Counted from the stretch's first letter, positions 1 through 6,414 are shown. The stretch is 12,195 nucleotides of DNA from an uncultured Clostridia bacterium (GCA_947631585.1 CANRLY010000042.1:1-12195), one strand, 5' to 3'. The notes: generated by a model not told the origin, from the letters alone. Numbers and translations are program-made.

Positions 1-1565
1 TGGCTGAAGAACAGGTCAAATTCAGGAGCCGGGTGGAGGATATGCCAGGTGTGTTCGCCCAAAGTTATATCTATTTCCGGAGCGATCCTGTCCTTATAAA
101 ATGCGGTGAACTCTCTGTCGCCGACTGTACCTTTGGCAATGGTGACTTCTTTCTGTGCTTCGCCGGTAACATCGTCCTCCTGCTTGCTGGTCCAGCCCAT
201 GAACTCATAGTTCTTCAATTCAGGCTGGGGCAGGGTGAAGTCGGGAGTTTCTATATTATATTTTGCGGAATATGTACCGTTGCCGTTGTTTGTCCAGTTG
301 TCGTCGCTGATAACGCCGTCGCCCACGTCAAGGGTAATAGTGTAGTCCAGCGGAACACGTTCGCTGTAAAGGGTGATATCGCCGGAGACTTTTCTGTTTT
401 CAAAATCCCAGGCGTCGGTCATATCTTCATCGGTGAACCATCTGTCGCCCATAGTGTAGCCTTCGCTTGCCATGGGGGTTTCCGGCTTGACTAATTTTTC
501 GCCGCTGTTCACATACAGGTGACCAAGCTCGGTAGTTCCCATCATGCAGGTGACTTTGCATACCCTGTCGGTATCGTTGTCGTCTGTGGTATTGAGCACA
601 GGAGTGCCGTCGCTGCCAAGGTCCTGCTTCCACACAAGTTTGGACTTATCTTTCTGTGCGTCCTGGAGCAGCCAGGTTATCTCGCCGGAAGAAAGGGCTT
701 CGGCTTCCGCCTTGGTTGCGCCTGCCAGCGTTTGTTTGTTGGGAAGAGCCGAAAGGCTGCCGCTGTAGTAGCAGTTCTCGATAACAGATGAACCGTCCGC
801 CGGGGAATACCCGGCTATAGCGCCTACCGGCGTGCTGTCGCTGGTGACGTCGCTGTAGCAGTTGCGGATAATTCCCGTGCTGCCGCCTGAAGTCATGCTG
901 TTGCAGCCTACCAGACCGCCGCAGGAGAATACGCAGCTTATATAACCTGAAGCATAGCAGTTCTCGACAGTTCCGCCGTTCACACCGGCGATAAGTCCTG
1001 AGAACCAGCCTACCTTGTTCATTTCGCCAACTACTTTAAGGTTTTTGATAGTGCCTACGTTATAGCCGAACAGACCTCTGTAGTAGTCACGTCCGTTATT
1101 GGTAAGGCTTATGAACATTCCGGATATGGTGTGACCGCAGCCGTCAAAAGTTCCGGAGAAAGTCACGCTGGAGCTTATAGAGCCGAAGCTTTCGTATCTT
1201 CCGATAGGCTTCCAGCCGGTATAGGTCGCAGAGCTTCCCGACTGGGTATATACCTTGCTCTTTACGTCCAGTTCAATATCTGCGGTTAGCTTATAGTATG
1301 CGGAATCGCAGGCGACTCCGTTTTCCTTGTGACCGATATTTACCGCATCTCTCATGTTTTCCAGATCTTTCTGGGAAGAGATAAGGAACGGTTCGGCTTC
1401 CGTGCCTTTGCCTTTCAGAGAGAATGTGAAAGAGTCCCTGTCAGTAACGAAATCCTCTGCAAAAACTGACGGCAAGCCCAACCCCGATGGGATAGCAGCC
1501 AGCATTACCGCAAGGACGAGTATCAAAGCCATGACTCTTTCAGCAGGTCGTTTTTTTGTTGCCAT
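1..1565 (-). CDS. Secreted GLUG-motif / beta-grasp repeat surface protein, C-terminus cut by the window edge
   Basis: The frame is open for 521 codons from an ATG at 1565 to the left edge, so the C-terminus is missing. An AGGAGG ribosome site (1578-1573) lies 7 nt before the start. Residues 1-36 form a signal peptide: a KKRPAER basic head, a hydrophobic core from about 11 to 30, and a likely cut after VFA-36. Residues about 160-270 hold four GLUG-type repeats (for example RGLFGYNVGTIKNL at 163-176, GGLVGCN at 216-222, each followed by NCY-type strands), typical of surface and adhesin-like proteins. Residues about 335-402 and 408-490 resemble tandem InlB/Flg_new beta-grasp repeats, the second with a Y-x-F-x-GW core. 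No catalytic domain is visible in the part present. The missing end could carry a sorting signal, a dockerin or an enzyme domain. Secretion is well supported; an adhesin or cell-wall role is inference. Confidence 0.85.
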   Translation of the reverse strand, partial: MATKKRPAERVMALILVLAVMLAAIPSGLGLPSVFAEDFVTDRDSFTFSLKGKGTEAEPFLISSQKDLENMRDAVNIGHKENGVACDSAYYKLTADIELDVKSKVYTQSGSSATYTGWKPIGRYESFGSISSSVTFSGTFDGCGHTISGMFISLTNNGRDYYRGLFGYNVGTIKNLKVVGEMNKVGWFSGLIAGVNGGTVENCYASGYISCVFSCGGLVGCNSMTSGGSTGIIRNCYSDVTSDSTPVGAIAGYSPADGSSVIENCYYSGSLSALPNKQTLAGATKAEAEALSSGEITWLLQDAQKDKSKLVWKQDLGSDGTPVLNTTDDNDTDRVCKVTCMMGTTELGHLYVNSGEKLVKPETPMASEGYTMGDRWFTDEDMTDAWDFENRKVSGDITLYSERVPLDYTITLDVGDGVISDDNWTNNGNGTYSAKYNIETPDFTLPQPELKNYEFMGWTSKQEDDVTGEAQKEVTIAKGTVGDREFTAFYKDRIAPEIDITLGEHTWHILHPAPEFDLFFS

Positions 1566-1650
1566 TTGAGTTCCTCCTATAATTTATTTTCCCCTTTGTA
1601 CCAAAACGTTACTAAAACAAATCAGAACTTTGCTTACTATATCTGCTCTG

Positions 1651-1868
1651 CTGTTGGGGGAGACCCTTTTGAAAAAGGTTCTTCCCCCAAACCCCCTCAC
1701 TAAAACTTCCATATTTTTTGGCGAGGGGTAATTTCGTTTAAAAAAGCAGTGAAAGTTTATACTTTTTGTATATTATATAAGGGTAATTACCCCTCGTCAA
1801 AAACAACATAAAAGTCTTTGGAAAGGGGTCTGGGGAATAACCTTTCTTCAGAAAGGTTTTCCCCAATA
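1651..1868. repeat. Nested imperfect inverted repeat, MITE-like or interspersed palindromic element
   Basis: The left arm (1651-1733) is largely complementary to the right arm (1785-1868), by eye about three quarters of positions. The inner ends are a perfect 12-nt match: CGAGGGGTAATT at 1722-1733 against AATTACCCCTCG at 1785-1796, with a 51-nt AT-rich centre. Each arm also folds on itself: TTGGGGG (1654-1660) with CCCCCAA (1684-1690), and GGGGAATAACCTTTC (1832-1846) with GAAAGGTTTTCCCC (1851-1864). It encodes no protein. No clear target-site duplication is seen. Similar GGGG-rich hairpins are, from memory, common dispersed repeats in Ruminococcus-like genomes; copy number cannot be judged from one window. 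Confidence 0.7.
1772..1800 (-). promoter_or_regulatory. Promoter inside the palindromic element, facing the secreted-protein gene
   Basis: On the minus strand TTGACG (1800-1795) is separated by exactly 17 bp from TATAAT (1777-1772). The -35 lies in the right arm of the inverted repeat and the -10 in its central loop. The left-arm hairpin downstream has no T-run on this strand, so it should not stop transcription toward the gene at 1565. Confidence 0.5.
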
Positions 1869-1903
1869 GAAAAACAGGTACGGTAAACAAGCTCCGATTT
1901 ATC

Positions 1904-1920
1904 TTGTCAACGCTTGGCAA
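1904..1920. promoter_or_regulatory. 17-bp inverted repeat, possible operator
   Basis: TTGTCAA and TTGGCAA flank a central CGC, giving a palindrome with one mismatched pair. It lies about 50 bp downstream of the predicted start of the distal promoter, where a bound repressor could block transcription. No regulator gene is nearby, so this is only a candidate. Confidence 0.25.
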
Positions 1921-1970
1921 AAGGGAAATTAATTTCAAGCATGAACACAAGATATTCATTCTTGGTGATG

Positions 1971-1999
1971 ATTATATACTATAAAAATATAAAAGTCAA
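1971..1999 (-). promoter_or_regulatory. Distal sigma-A promoter for the secreted-protein gene
   Basis: On the minus strand TTGACT (1999-1994) and TATAAT (1976-1971) are 17 bp apart. It lies just downstream of the prfB terminator and points to the gene starting at 1565, so it is probably the original promoter of that gene. Confidence 0.6.
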
Positions 2000-2062
2000 T
2001 CAAAATAAATGAACATTTTAGAAACATACGGCATGAAATATTTACCTAATATGATAGAAAAC

Positions 2063-2102
2063 AAAAAACTGCGGAAAATCGCAACTTTTTTCCGCAGTTT
2101 TA
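2063..2102 (-). terminator. Intrinsic terminator of prfB
   Basis: Read on the minus strand, AAAACTGCGGAAAA pairs with TTTTCCGCAGTTTT across a short loop, and a T-rich tail (TTTTTTGTTTTC) follows. The hairpin starts a few bases after the prfB stop codon. Confidence 0.88.
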
Positions 2103-2105
2103 AAA

Positions 2106-3230
2106 TCAGCTGTCAGTTTTGAGCGTGCCTTGGGAGAGGCATTTCAGGTAAGCGTTTATAAAGCCGTCCAGGTCGCCGTCCATCACTCCCGAAACGTTGC
2201 CCTGTTCGTAGCCTGTTCTGTGGTCTTTGACCAGCGTATACGGCATGAACACATACGACCGTATCTGCGCTCCCCAGGCTATTTCCTTATGGACGCCTTT
2301 TATATCCTCTATCTTTTCCAGGTGTTCCTTTTCTTTTATTTCCAGAAGTTTTGATTTGAGCATTTTCATGGCGTAATCTTTATTCTGGAACTGGGAACGC
2401 TGGGTCTGGCAGGCGCACACGATACCTGTGGGAAGGTGGGTTATCCTGACCGCCGAGGAGGTCTTGTTTATGTGCTGACCGCCTGCTCCGCTGGAACGGT
2501 AGGTGTCTATCTGCAAGTCCTCCGGGCGTATCTCCACGTCATGATCTTCCGAAAGCTCCGGCGTTACGTCCACCGCAGCAAAAGAAGTGTGTCTGCTTCC
2601 CGAACTGTCAAAAGGCGATATCCTTACCAGGCGGTGGATACCGGCTTCGCTTTTCAGGTAGCCGTAGGCGTTTTCACCCTCGAACATCACCACTGCGCTT
2701 TTAAGTCCGGCGTCGCCGCCCTCCAGAGTTTCCATAGTGGTAACGTGGAAGCCTTTCTGCTCGCCCCATCTGGTGTACATTCTGTAGAGCATTTCCGTCC
2801 AGTCCTGAGCTTCCGTTCCGCCTGCGCCCGCATGGAAAGAAACGATAGCGTTCAGACTGTCGTACTCGCCGTTGAGCAGCGTGGACAGGGTAAGCTCCTC
2901 CACCTTGGCGGAAATACGCTCCAGTTCCTCTTTTATCTCCTCTGCGGCTTCGCTGCTGCCGTCCTCCTCCGCAAGCTGGATAAGCACCAGCGTGTCCTCG
3001 TAGCTCTCCCGGAGTTTTTCGTATTTTTCGATCTTATTTTCCAGACTTCTCATCTTTTTGGTGACTTTCTGGGAATTTTCGGAGTCGTTCCAGAAATCGG
3101 GCAGAGCCGACATCTGTTGGAGGTCCTCTATCTCCGATCTGCATTTTTCGATATCCAGCACCTCATAAAGCTCGTCGATACCCGGCTTCATGTCCTCCAG
3201 CTGTTGTTTAAGGTTGTCAAGAATCAGCAT
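2106..3230 (-). CDS. prfB: Peptide chain release factor 2 (RF2)
   Basis: RF2 recognises UGA and UAA stop codons and triggers hydrolysis of peptidyl-tRNA on the ribosome. The 374-residue protein has the family's usual length and order: a helical, coiled-coil-rich N-terminal domain (about 1-115), the stop-codon tripeptide SPF at 205-207, and the catalytic GGQ loop at 250-252 within SGAGGQHINKT. SPF rather than PxT marks it as RF2, not RF1. The ATG start aligns without gaps to the E. coli N-terminus, but the best ribosome site (GAGGAG, 3251-3246) is 15 nt away, which is long. Most bacterial prfB genes carry an in-frame UGA near codon 26 that needs a +1 frameshift. Here codons 25-26 are plain Leu-Asp (LYEVLDIEK), so that control is absent. 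The gene itself ends in TGA. It appears to be transcribed alone, with its own promoter and terminator. Confidence 0.97.
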   Translation of the reverse strand: MLILDNLKQQLEDMKPGIDELYEVLDIEKCRSEIEDLQQMSALPDFWNDSENSQKVTKKMRSLENKIEKYEKLRESYEDTLVLIQLAEEDGSSEAAEEIKEELERISAKVEELTLSTLLNGEYDSLNAIVSFHAGAGGTEAQDWTEMLYRMYTRWGEQKGFHVTTMETLEGGDAGLKSAVVMFEGENAYGYLKSEAGIHRLVRISPFDSSGSRHTSFAAVDVTPELSEDHDVEIRPEDLQIDTYRSSGAGGQHINKTSSAVRITHLPTGIVCACQTQRSQFQNKDYAMKMLKSKLLEIKEKEHLEKIEDIKGVHKEIAWGAQIRSYVFMPYTLVKDHRTGYEQGNVSGVMDGDLDGFINAYLKCLSQGTLKTDS

Positions 3231-3251
3231 AGTTTCTCACGATTTCTCCTC
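3217..3251 (-). promoter_or_regulatory. Overlapping 7-codon frame with strong ribosome site at the prfB start
   Basis: GAGGAG (3251-3246) is placed 5 nt before a GTG at 3240-3238, an ideal distance. That GTG opens a frame reading VRNYADS and then TGA (3219-3217), out of frame with and overlapping the prfB ATG (3230-3228). The stop is followed by C, the weakest UGA context. Whether the frame is translated is unknown. It could couple prfB initiation to UGA termination, or be chance. Confidence 0.3.
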
Positions 3252-3273
3252 AAAAAATAATTTCACATCATAT

Positions 3274-3302
3274 ATTATACTCATTTTTTTGCCGTTTGTA
3301 AA
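3274..3302 (-). promoter_or_regulatory. Sigma-A promoter of prfB
   Basis: TTTACA (3302-3297) and TATAAT (3279-3274) are 17 bp apart on the minus strand. The predicted start is near 3267, giving a short leader before prfB. Confidence 0.78.
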
Positions 3303-3321
3303 GAAAATTTTCCAAAACTAT

Positions 3322-3349
3322 TTTACTTTTTGAGAATGTATGTTATAAT
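3322..3349 (+). promoter_or_regulatory. Sigma-A promoter with extended -10, divergent from prfB
   Basis: TATAAT at 3344-3349 is preceded by TGT (extended -10 form). A weaker -35, TTTACT, lies at 3322-3327 with a 16-bp spacer. It drives the zinc-finger membrane protein gene and probably galU. Confidence 0.65.
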
Positions 3350-3362
3350 AGGGGTATCGGCA

Positions 3363-3383
3363 GCCGTGCCGGACAGGTACGGC
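3363..3383 (+). promoter_or_regulatory. Stem-loop at the 5' end of the zinc-finger membrane protein mRNA
   Basis: GCCGTGCC (3363-3370) pairs with GGTACGGC (3376-3383), 8 pairs with one G-U, around a GGACA loop. It would start about 7 nt after the predicted transcription start. There is no T-run after it, so it is not a terminator. A role in mRNA stability is possible. Confidence 0.5.
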
Positions 3384-3417
3384 GGGTTATTTTACAGAAA
3401 GGATCAGGTATTGAGAT

Positions 3418-4380
3418 ATGGCTAACTACACCGGCTCGAAATGCGAATATTGCGGCAGGACGTTTGCAAACACCGATGATATCGTGGTTTGTCCTCAGTG
3501 TGGTACTCCTTATCACAGGGAGTGTTACGAGCAGGCCGGAAAATGTATAAATTATGAGCTTCACGAAAATGGCGGAGAGTGGACTTCCCACAAGAAGGAG
3601 CCGGACAGCTCGGACGACCGTGAGGAGGGCATACGCTGTCCCAGGTGCGGCGAACACAACCCGTCCACAGGGCTTTTCTGCATAAAATGCGGAACTTCCC
3701 TGAACTCTGCAAGCAGCGGACCGAGACCGTTCAATGAAGTTCCTCCTCCGGCAGGGGCAGGCTTCGGCAGGGCGGATCAGCGGCAGGGTATGCCTTTTGG
3801 CGTGCCGTATCAGGAGCAGATAACCAAAGACACCGTGCTGGAAGGTCATACGGTGGGGGATTACGCAAAGTTTGTCGGTTCAAATATGTACTACTATCTG
3901 GTGCAGTTTGTGAAATTTGCAAAGACTGCGACAAAGATCTCCATTAATTTCGCTGCGCTGATGTTTACGGAATTTTACTTCTTTTACAGAAAGATGTACG
4001 CTAAAGGCGTGATATTTTTCACAGTGCTGATACTGCTTTCGCTCCCGAATCTGCTGCTGTATGTTTCTATGGGACAGATACCGAATATCCAGCTGCCGGA
4101 GTTTCTGGTGGGATATGAAAAACAGCTGGAGCTGGCGGCGAACATCTGCGGCATGGCAGCTATGACCATCAGGGTGCTCACAGGGGTGATGGCGAATTAC
4201 TGGTATTTCACCAAGGCTAAAAAAACGCTGGACGAGATCTCGTCTGCGGATATTTCCGAGGAGGATAAAGACCTGGCTGTCGCTGCTGCCGGCGGAACTT
4301 CCGTAAGAGCGGCGATAGTTTCGGTGACCGCTTTTATGGCGGCGGTGCTGCTCATCGTTATGGGGATAGTCGCTTTGTAA
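3418..4380 (+). CDS. RING-like and zinc-ribbon membrane protein with DUF2628-like region, function unknown
   Basis: This 320-residue protein joins two zinc modules to a membrane domain. Residues 9-43 hold a prokaryotic RING-like pattern: C9-x2-C12, C25-x2-C28, H33, C36 and C43. Residues 74-91 form a zinc ribbon, C74-x2-C77-x10-C88-x2-C91. A flexible Pro/Gly-rich stretch (about 97-130) leads to the membrane part. The sequence FYFFYRKMYAKG (186-197) and GVMANYWYFTKAKK (256-269) resemble DUF2628. Likely membrane segments are about 198-217, 240-264 and 298-318. The zinc modules would be cytoplasmic because there is no signal peptide. The start lacks a perfect ribosome site; AGGT lies 8 nt upstream and GAAAGGA somewhat farther. 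No terminator separates it from galU 65 bp downstream, so co-transcription is likely. Family knowledge does not give a function; ubiquitin-ligase activity should not be assumed. Confidence 0.85.
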   Translation: MANYTGSKCEYCGRTFANTDDIVVCPQCGTPYHRECYEQAGKCINYELHENGGEWTSHKKEPDSSDDREEGIRCPRCGEHNPSTGLFCIKCGTSLNSASSGPRPFNEVPPPAGAGFGRADQRQGMPFGVPYQEQITKDTVLEGHTVGDYAKFVGSNMYYYLVQFVKFAKTATKISINFAALMFTEFYFFYRKMYAKGVIFFTVLILLSLPNLLLYVSMGQIPNIQLPEFLVGYEKQLELAANICGMAAMTIRVLTGVMANYWYFTKAKKTLDEISSADISEEDKDLAVAAAGGTSVRAAIVSVTAFMAAVLLIVMGIVAL

Positions 4381-4445
4381 GCATTAAGGCAAAAAGCTTT
4401 ACAGGAAATGAAAACTTCAAATAAAAACACGGAGGTAAAAACTTT

Positions 4446-5321
4446 ATGAAAATAAGAAAGGCCATAATCCCGGCGGCAGGTTACGGTACAAGGGTGCTGC
4501 CGGCGACTAAGTCCATGCCGAAAGAAATGATACCGATAGTTGACAAGCCTGCTATCCAGTATATCGTGGAAGAAGCCGTGAGAAGCGGTATCGAGGAGAT
4601 ATGTATAGTCCTGAGCAGAGGAAAGACCGTTGTGGAGGATCACTTCGACAGAGCGCCTGAGCTGGAGCAGAGACTCAGAGAGGGCGGAGAAGCCAAAAAG
4701 AAACTGCTGGACGAGGTGATGTATGCCGCTCAGTGCGCAAGGATAACCTATGTGAGACAGCAGGAAACGCTGGGGCTGGGTCATGCGGTCATGCAGGCAA
4801 AGAATTTTGCCGGCGGCGAACCGGTGGCTGTCCTCTACGGGGACGATGTTATCCTGGGGGACGACCCCTGCTGCGCTCAGGTGTGCAGAGCGTATGAAAA
4901 AACAGGTCTTGCTTCCGTAGCGATAAAGGAAGTCAGCGATGAACTGATAGTTAAGTATTCTTCTATGAAATGCAGCTGTATAGGCGAAAACCTTTACAAT
5001 ATAACCGACATGATCGAAAAGCCTACTCTTGAGACCAAGTTCTCGAATTTTTCCATACTGGGAAGATGCGCTCTGCCATATGAGATATTTGAGATACTGG
5101 AGAATATACCCAGAGGCGCAGGGGGAGAATATCAGCTCACCGACGCTATGAAGCTCCTTGCCTGCCGTGACGGAATGACCGGCGTGGATTTCACCGGAAA
5201 GAGATACGACATGGGCAACAAACTGGGCATTTTGCAGGCGAACATAGACGTTGGACTGAAACACCCGGAGACGGCGGAGGGCCTTAAAGAATATCTGAAA
5301 GAAATTGCAAAAAATTTGTGA
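4446..5321 (+). CDS. galU: UTP--glucose-1-phosphate uridylyltransferase (GalU)
   Basis: GalU makes UDP-glucose and pyrophosphate from UTP and glucose 1-phosphate, supplying glycosyl donors for polysaccharides, glycolipids and galactose use; it is cytoplasmic. The 291-residue protein has normal family length. The nucleotide-binding signature G12-x-GTR with PATKSMPKEM runs from 12 to 28. The metal and substrate loop VLYGDD is at 129-134, EKP at 191-193, the ILGR strand at 204-207, GGEYQLTDA at 226-234 and YDMGNKLG at 254-261. The start is set by GGAGG (4431-4435), 10 nt before ATG. It lies 65 bp after the zinc-finger membrane protein gene with no terminator between them. No terminator follows it; the rpsF promoter begins 7 bp after the stop, so some read-through into the ribosomal operon is possible. 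Confidence 0.96.
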   Translation: MKIRKAIIPAAGYGTRVLPATKSMPKEMIPIVDKPAIQYIVEEAVRSGIEEICIVLSRGKTVVEDHFDRAPELEQRLREGGEAKKKLLDEVMYAAQCARITYVRQQETLGLGHAVMQAKNFAGGEPVAVLYGDDVILGDDPCCAQVCRAYEKTGLASVAIKEVSDELIVKYSSMKCSCIGENLYNITDMIEKPTLETKFSNFSILGRCALPYEIFEILENIPRGAGGEYQLTDAMKLLACRDGMTGVDFTGKRYDMGNKLGILQANIDVGLKHPETAEGLKEYLKEIAKNL

Positions 5322-5328
5322 ACGTCTA

Positions 5329-5357
5329 TTGACAAATGCGGTCGGTATTGTTATAAT
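5329..5357 (+). promoter_or_regulatory. Consensus sigma-A promoter of the rpsF-ssb-rpsR operon
   Basis: TTGACA (5329-5334) and TATAAT (5352-5357) are both perfect consensus hexamers with a 17-bp spacer, and a TGT precedes the -10. This is the strongest promoter in the window, as expected for ribosomal protein genes. Confidence 0.93.
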
Positions 5358-5421
5358 GTATAAGTTATCCTTGCTTGCACGAGTTAAGATGCAGGCTGAT
5401 CCAGAAGGAGGTGTCATTGAA

Positions 5422-5712
5422 ATGGCAAAGATCACAGGAAGCTATGAAGCTATGGTGGTTTTCAGTGTCAAGAACGGCGAAGAGCAGGTGAAGGCTCTTA
5501 TCGAAAAGTTCAATGAAATGATCGGGGCGAACGGTTCTGACGTTTCTCTCAACGAGTGGGGAAAGCGCAAGCTGGCTTACGCTATCAACTACGAGACCGA
5601 GGGCTACTACGTTATCTGGAATTTTACTTCCAAGCCTGATTTCCCGGCAGAGCTTGAGAGAGTTCTCAAGATCACTGACGGAGTTATCCGTTTCCTTGTT
5701 ACTAACAAGTAA
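5422..5712 (+). CDS. rpsF: 30S ribosomal protein S6
   Basis: S6 binds S18 and helps form the platform of the small ribosomal subunit. The 96-residue product has the typical S6 pattern: YEAMVVFS near the N-terminus, EWGKRKLAYAINYETEGYY in the middle and RVLKITDGVIRFLVTNK at the end. The start was chosen at the ATG at 5422 because GGAGG (5407-5411) lies 10 nt upstream and the protein then starts like the family; the frame stays open farther upstream but that region contains the promoter. It is the first gene of an operon with ssb and rpsR, an order widely conserved in Firmicutes. In some bacteria the S6-S18 complex represses this operon through its leader; I see no clear match to that RNA motif in the roughly 57-nt leader. 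Confidence 0.96.
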   Translation: MAKITGSYEAMVVFSVKNGEEQVKALIEKFNEMIGANGSDVSLNEWGKRKLAYAINYETEGYYVIWNFTSKPDFPAELERVLKITDGVIRFLVTNK

Positions 5713-5721
5713 GCTCACCAG

Positions 5722-5743
5722 GACGGACGGAAAAGACGGACGG
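5722..5743 (+). repeat. Short direct repeat in the rpsF-ssb gap
   Basis: GACGGACGG occurs at 5722-5730 and again at 5735-5743. It lies between the rpsF stop and the ssb ribosome site. No stable terminator-like hairpin is seen there, so transcription should continue into ssb. Confidence 0.5.
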
Positions 5744-5788
5744 GTCGATCTGAGGTCGGCGGTCCGCAGCGGAAAGGAATGAAAAGAA

Positions 5789-6349
5789 ATGCTTAACAGA
5801 GTCATTCTTATGGGAAGGATCACACAGGATCTGGAGCTGAGGCAGACTAATTCAGGCGTGGCTACGCTGAGTTTCACAGTGGCTGTTGACAGAAATTTTG
5901 TCAGACAAGGCGAAGAAAGACAGACGGATTTCATTAACTGCGTTGCATGGAGACAGCAGGCTGAGTTTATCAGCAGGTACTTTGGCAAGGGCAGAATGAT
6001 CGCTCTGGAGGGCAATCTCAGGACTCGTACTTACGAGGACAAGAACGGCATCAAGCGCTATGTTACCGAAGTTTATGTAGACAGCGTTTCCTTTACCGGC
6101 GAGCCTAAGCAGGGCGGTTCGTCATATGGCGGAAGCTCTTACGGCGGCGGACAGAGTTCCGGAAGTTCCTACCAGTCCCACGGACAGAGCGGCTACGGAG
6201 GCAGCGGCAACGGAGGCAGCGGCGGAAACGGAGGCAACGGAAGCAATGGCGGAGCAGGCGGTCAGTCTGCGCCGGCAAAGGATTCTATCGCTATCGGTGA
6301 TTTTTCTGATTTTGAGGAAATACTCAGCGACGACGGTGTTCCGTTCTGA
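5789..6349 (+). CDS. ssb: Single-stranded DNA-binding protein
   Basis: SSB coats single-stranded DNA in replication, recombination and repair and recruits partner proteins through its acidic tip. The 186-residue protein has an OB-fold domain (about 1-105) starting MLNRVILMGRI, with the aromatic residue W54 in CVAWRQQAEF and the strand GRMIALEGNLRTRTYEDKNG. A glycine-, serine- and asparagine-rich linker follows (about 108-162), made of repeated SSYGG and GGSGGNGG-like units. The tail ends DDGVPF, the conserved partner-binding tip (consensus DDDIPF). The linker is moderately long, and its repetitive DNA is a likely place for length variation between strains. The start follows AAAGGA (5773-5777) by 11 nt. 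Its place between rpsF and rpsR matches the usual Firmicutes operon. Confidence 0.96.
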   Translation: MLNRVILMGRITQDLELRQTNSGVATLSFTVAVDRNFVRQGEERQTDFINCVAWRQQAEFISRYFGKGRMIALEGNLRTRTYEDKNGIKRYVTEVYVDSVSFTGEPKQGGSSYGGSSYGGGQSSGSSYQSHGQSGYGGSGNGGSGGNGGNGSNGGAGGQSAPAKDSIAIGDFSDFEEILSDDGVPF

Positions 6350-6414
6350 CGTTTTTTCGGATAAGAAAACAAGATATTTTTAAACGACTAACTGATAAGG
6401 AGGATCTACCTTAA

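Larger units (their letters stand above)
1566..1964 (-). other. Long 5' leader of the secreted-protein gene (predicted)
   Basis: If transcription begins at the distal promoter (1999-1971), the mRNA of the secreted protein would have a leader of about 400 nt. Most of it is taken up by the imperfect inverted repeat at 1651-1868. The 85 bases nearest the gene hold only the ribosome binding site. No convincing reading frame lies here. I do not recognise a known riboswitch. Confidence 0.4.

Noticed and set aside
33..791. Plus-strand open frames opposite the secreted-protein gene
   Set aside because: The minus strand gives a continuous 521-codon protein with signal peptide and GLUG repeats, so these are shadows.
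1654..1690. GGGG/CCCC hairpin as a transcription terminator
   Set aside because: There is no T-run after the stem on either strand; it is better explained as part of the inverted repeat.
1738..1959. Minus-strand open frame of 73 codons between the distal promoter and the secreted protein
   Set aside because: It runs through the inverted repeat, has no ribosome site and reads as low-quality hydrophobic sequence; more likely leader RNA.
2436..3260. Long plus-strand open frame of 274 codons across prfB
   Set aside because: It is antisense to a complete RF2 with SPF and GGQ motifs; the translated frame has no recognisable domain and no good ribosome site.
5305..5421. Upstream extension of rpsF in the same frame
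   Set aside because: The extension contains the perfect -35 and -10 boxes, and the ATG at 5422 has the ribosome site and matches the S6 family start.
4197..5435. Minus-strand open frame of 412 codons across galU
   Set aside because: It overlaps galU and the rpsF promoter on the other strand; composition looks like a shadow and no family is recognised.
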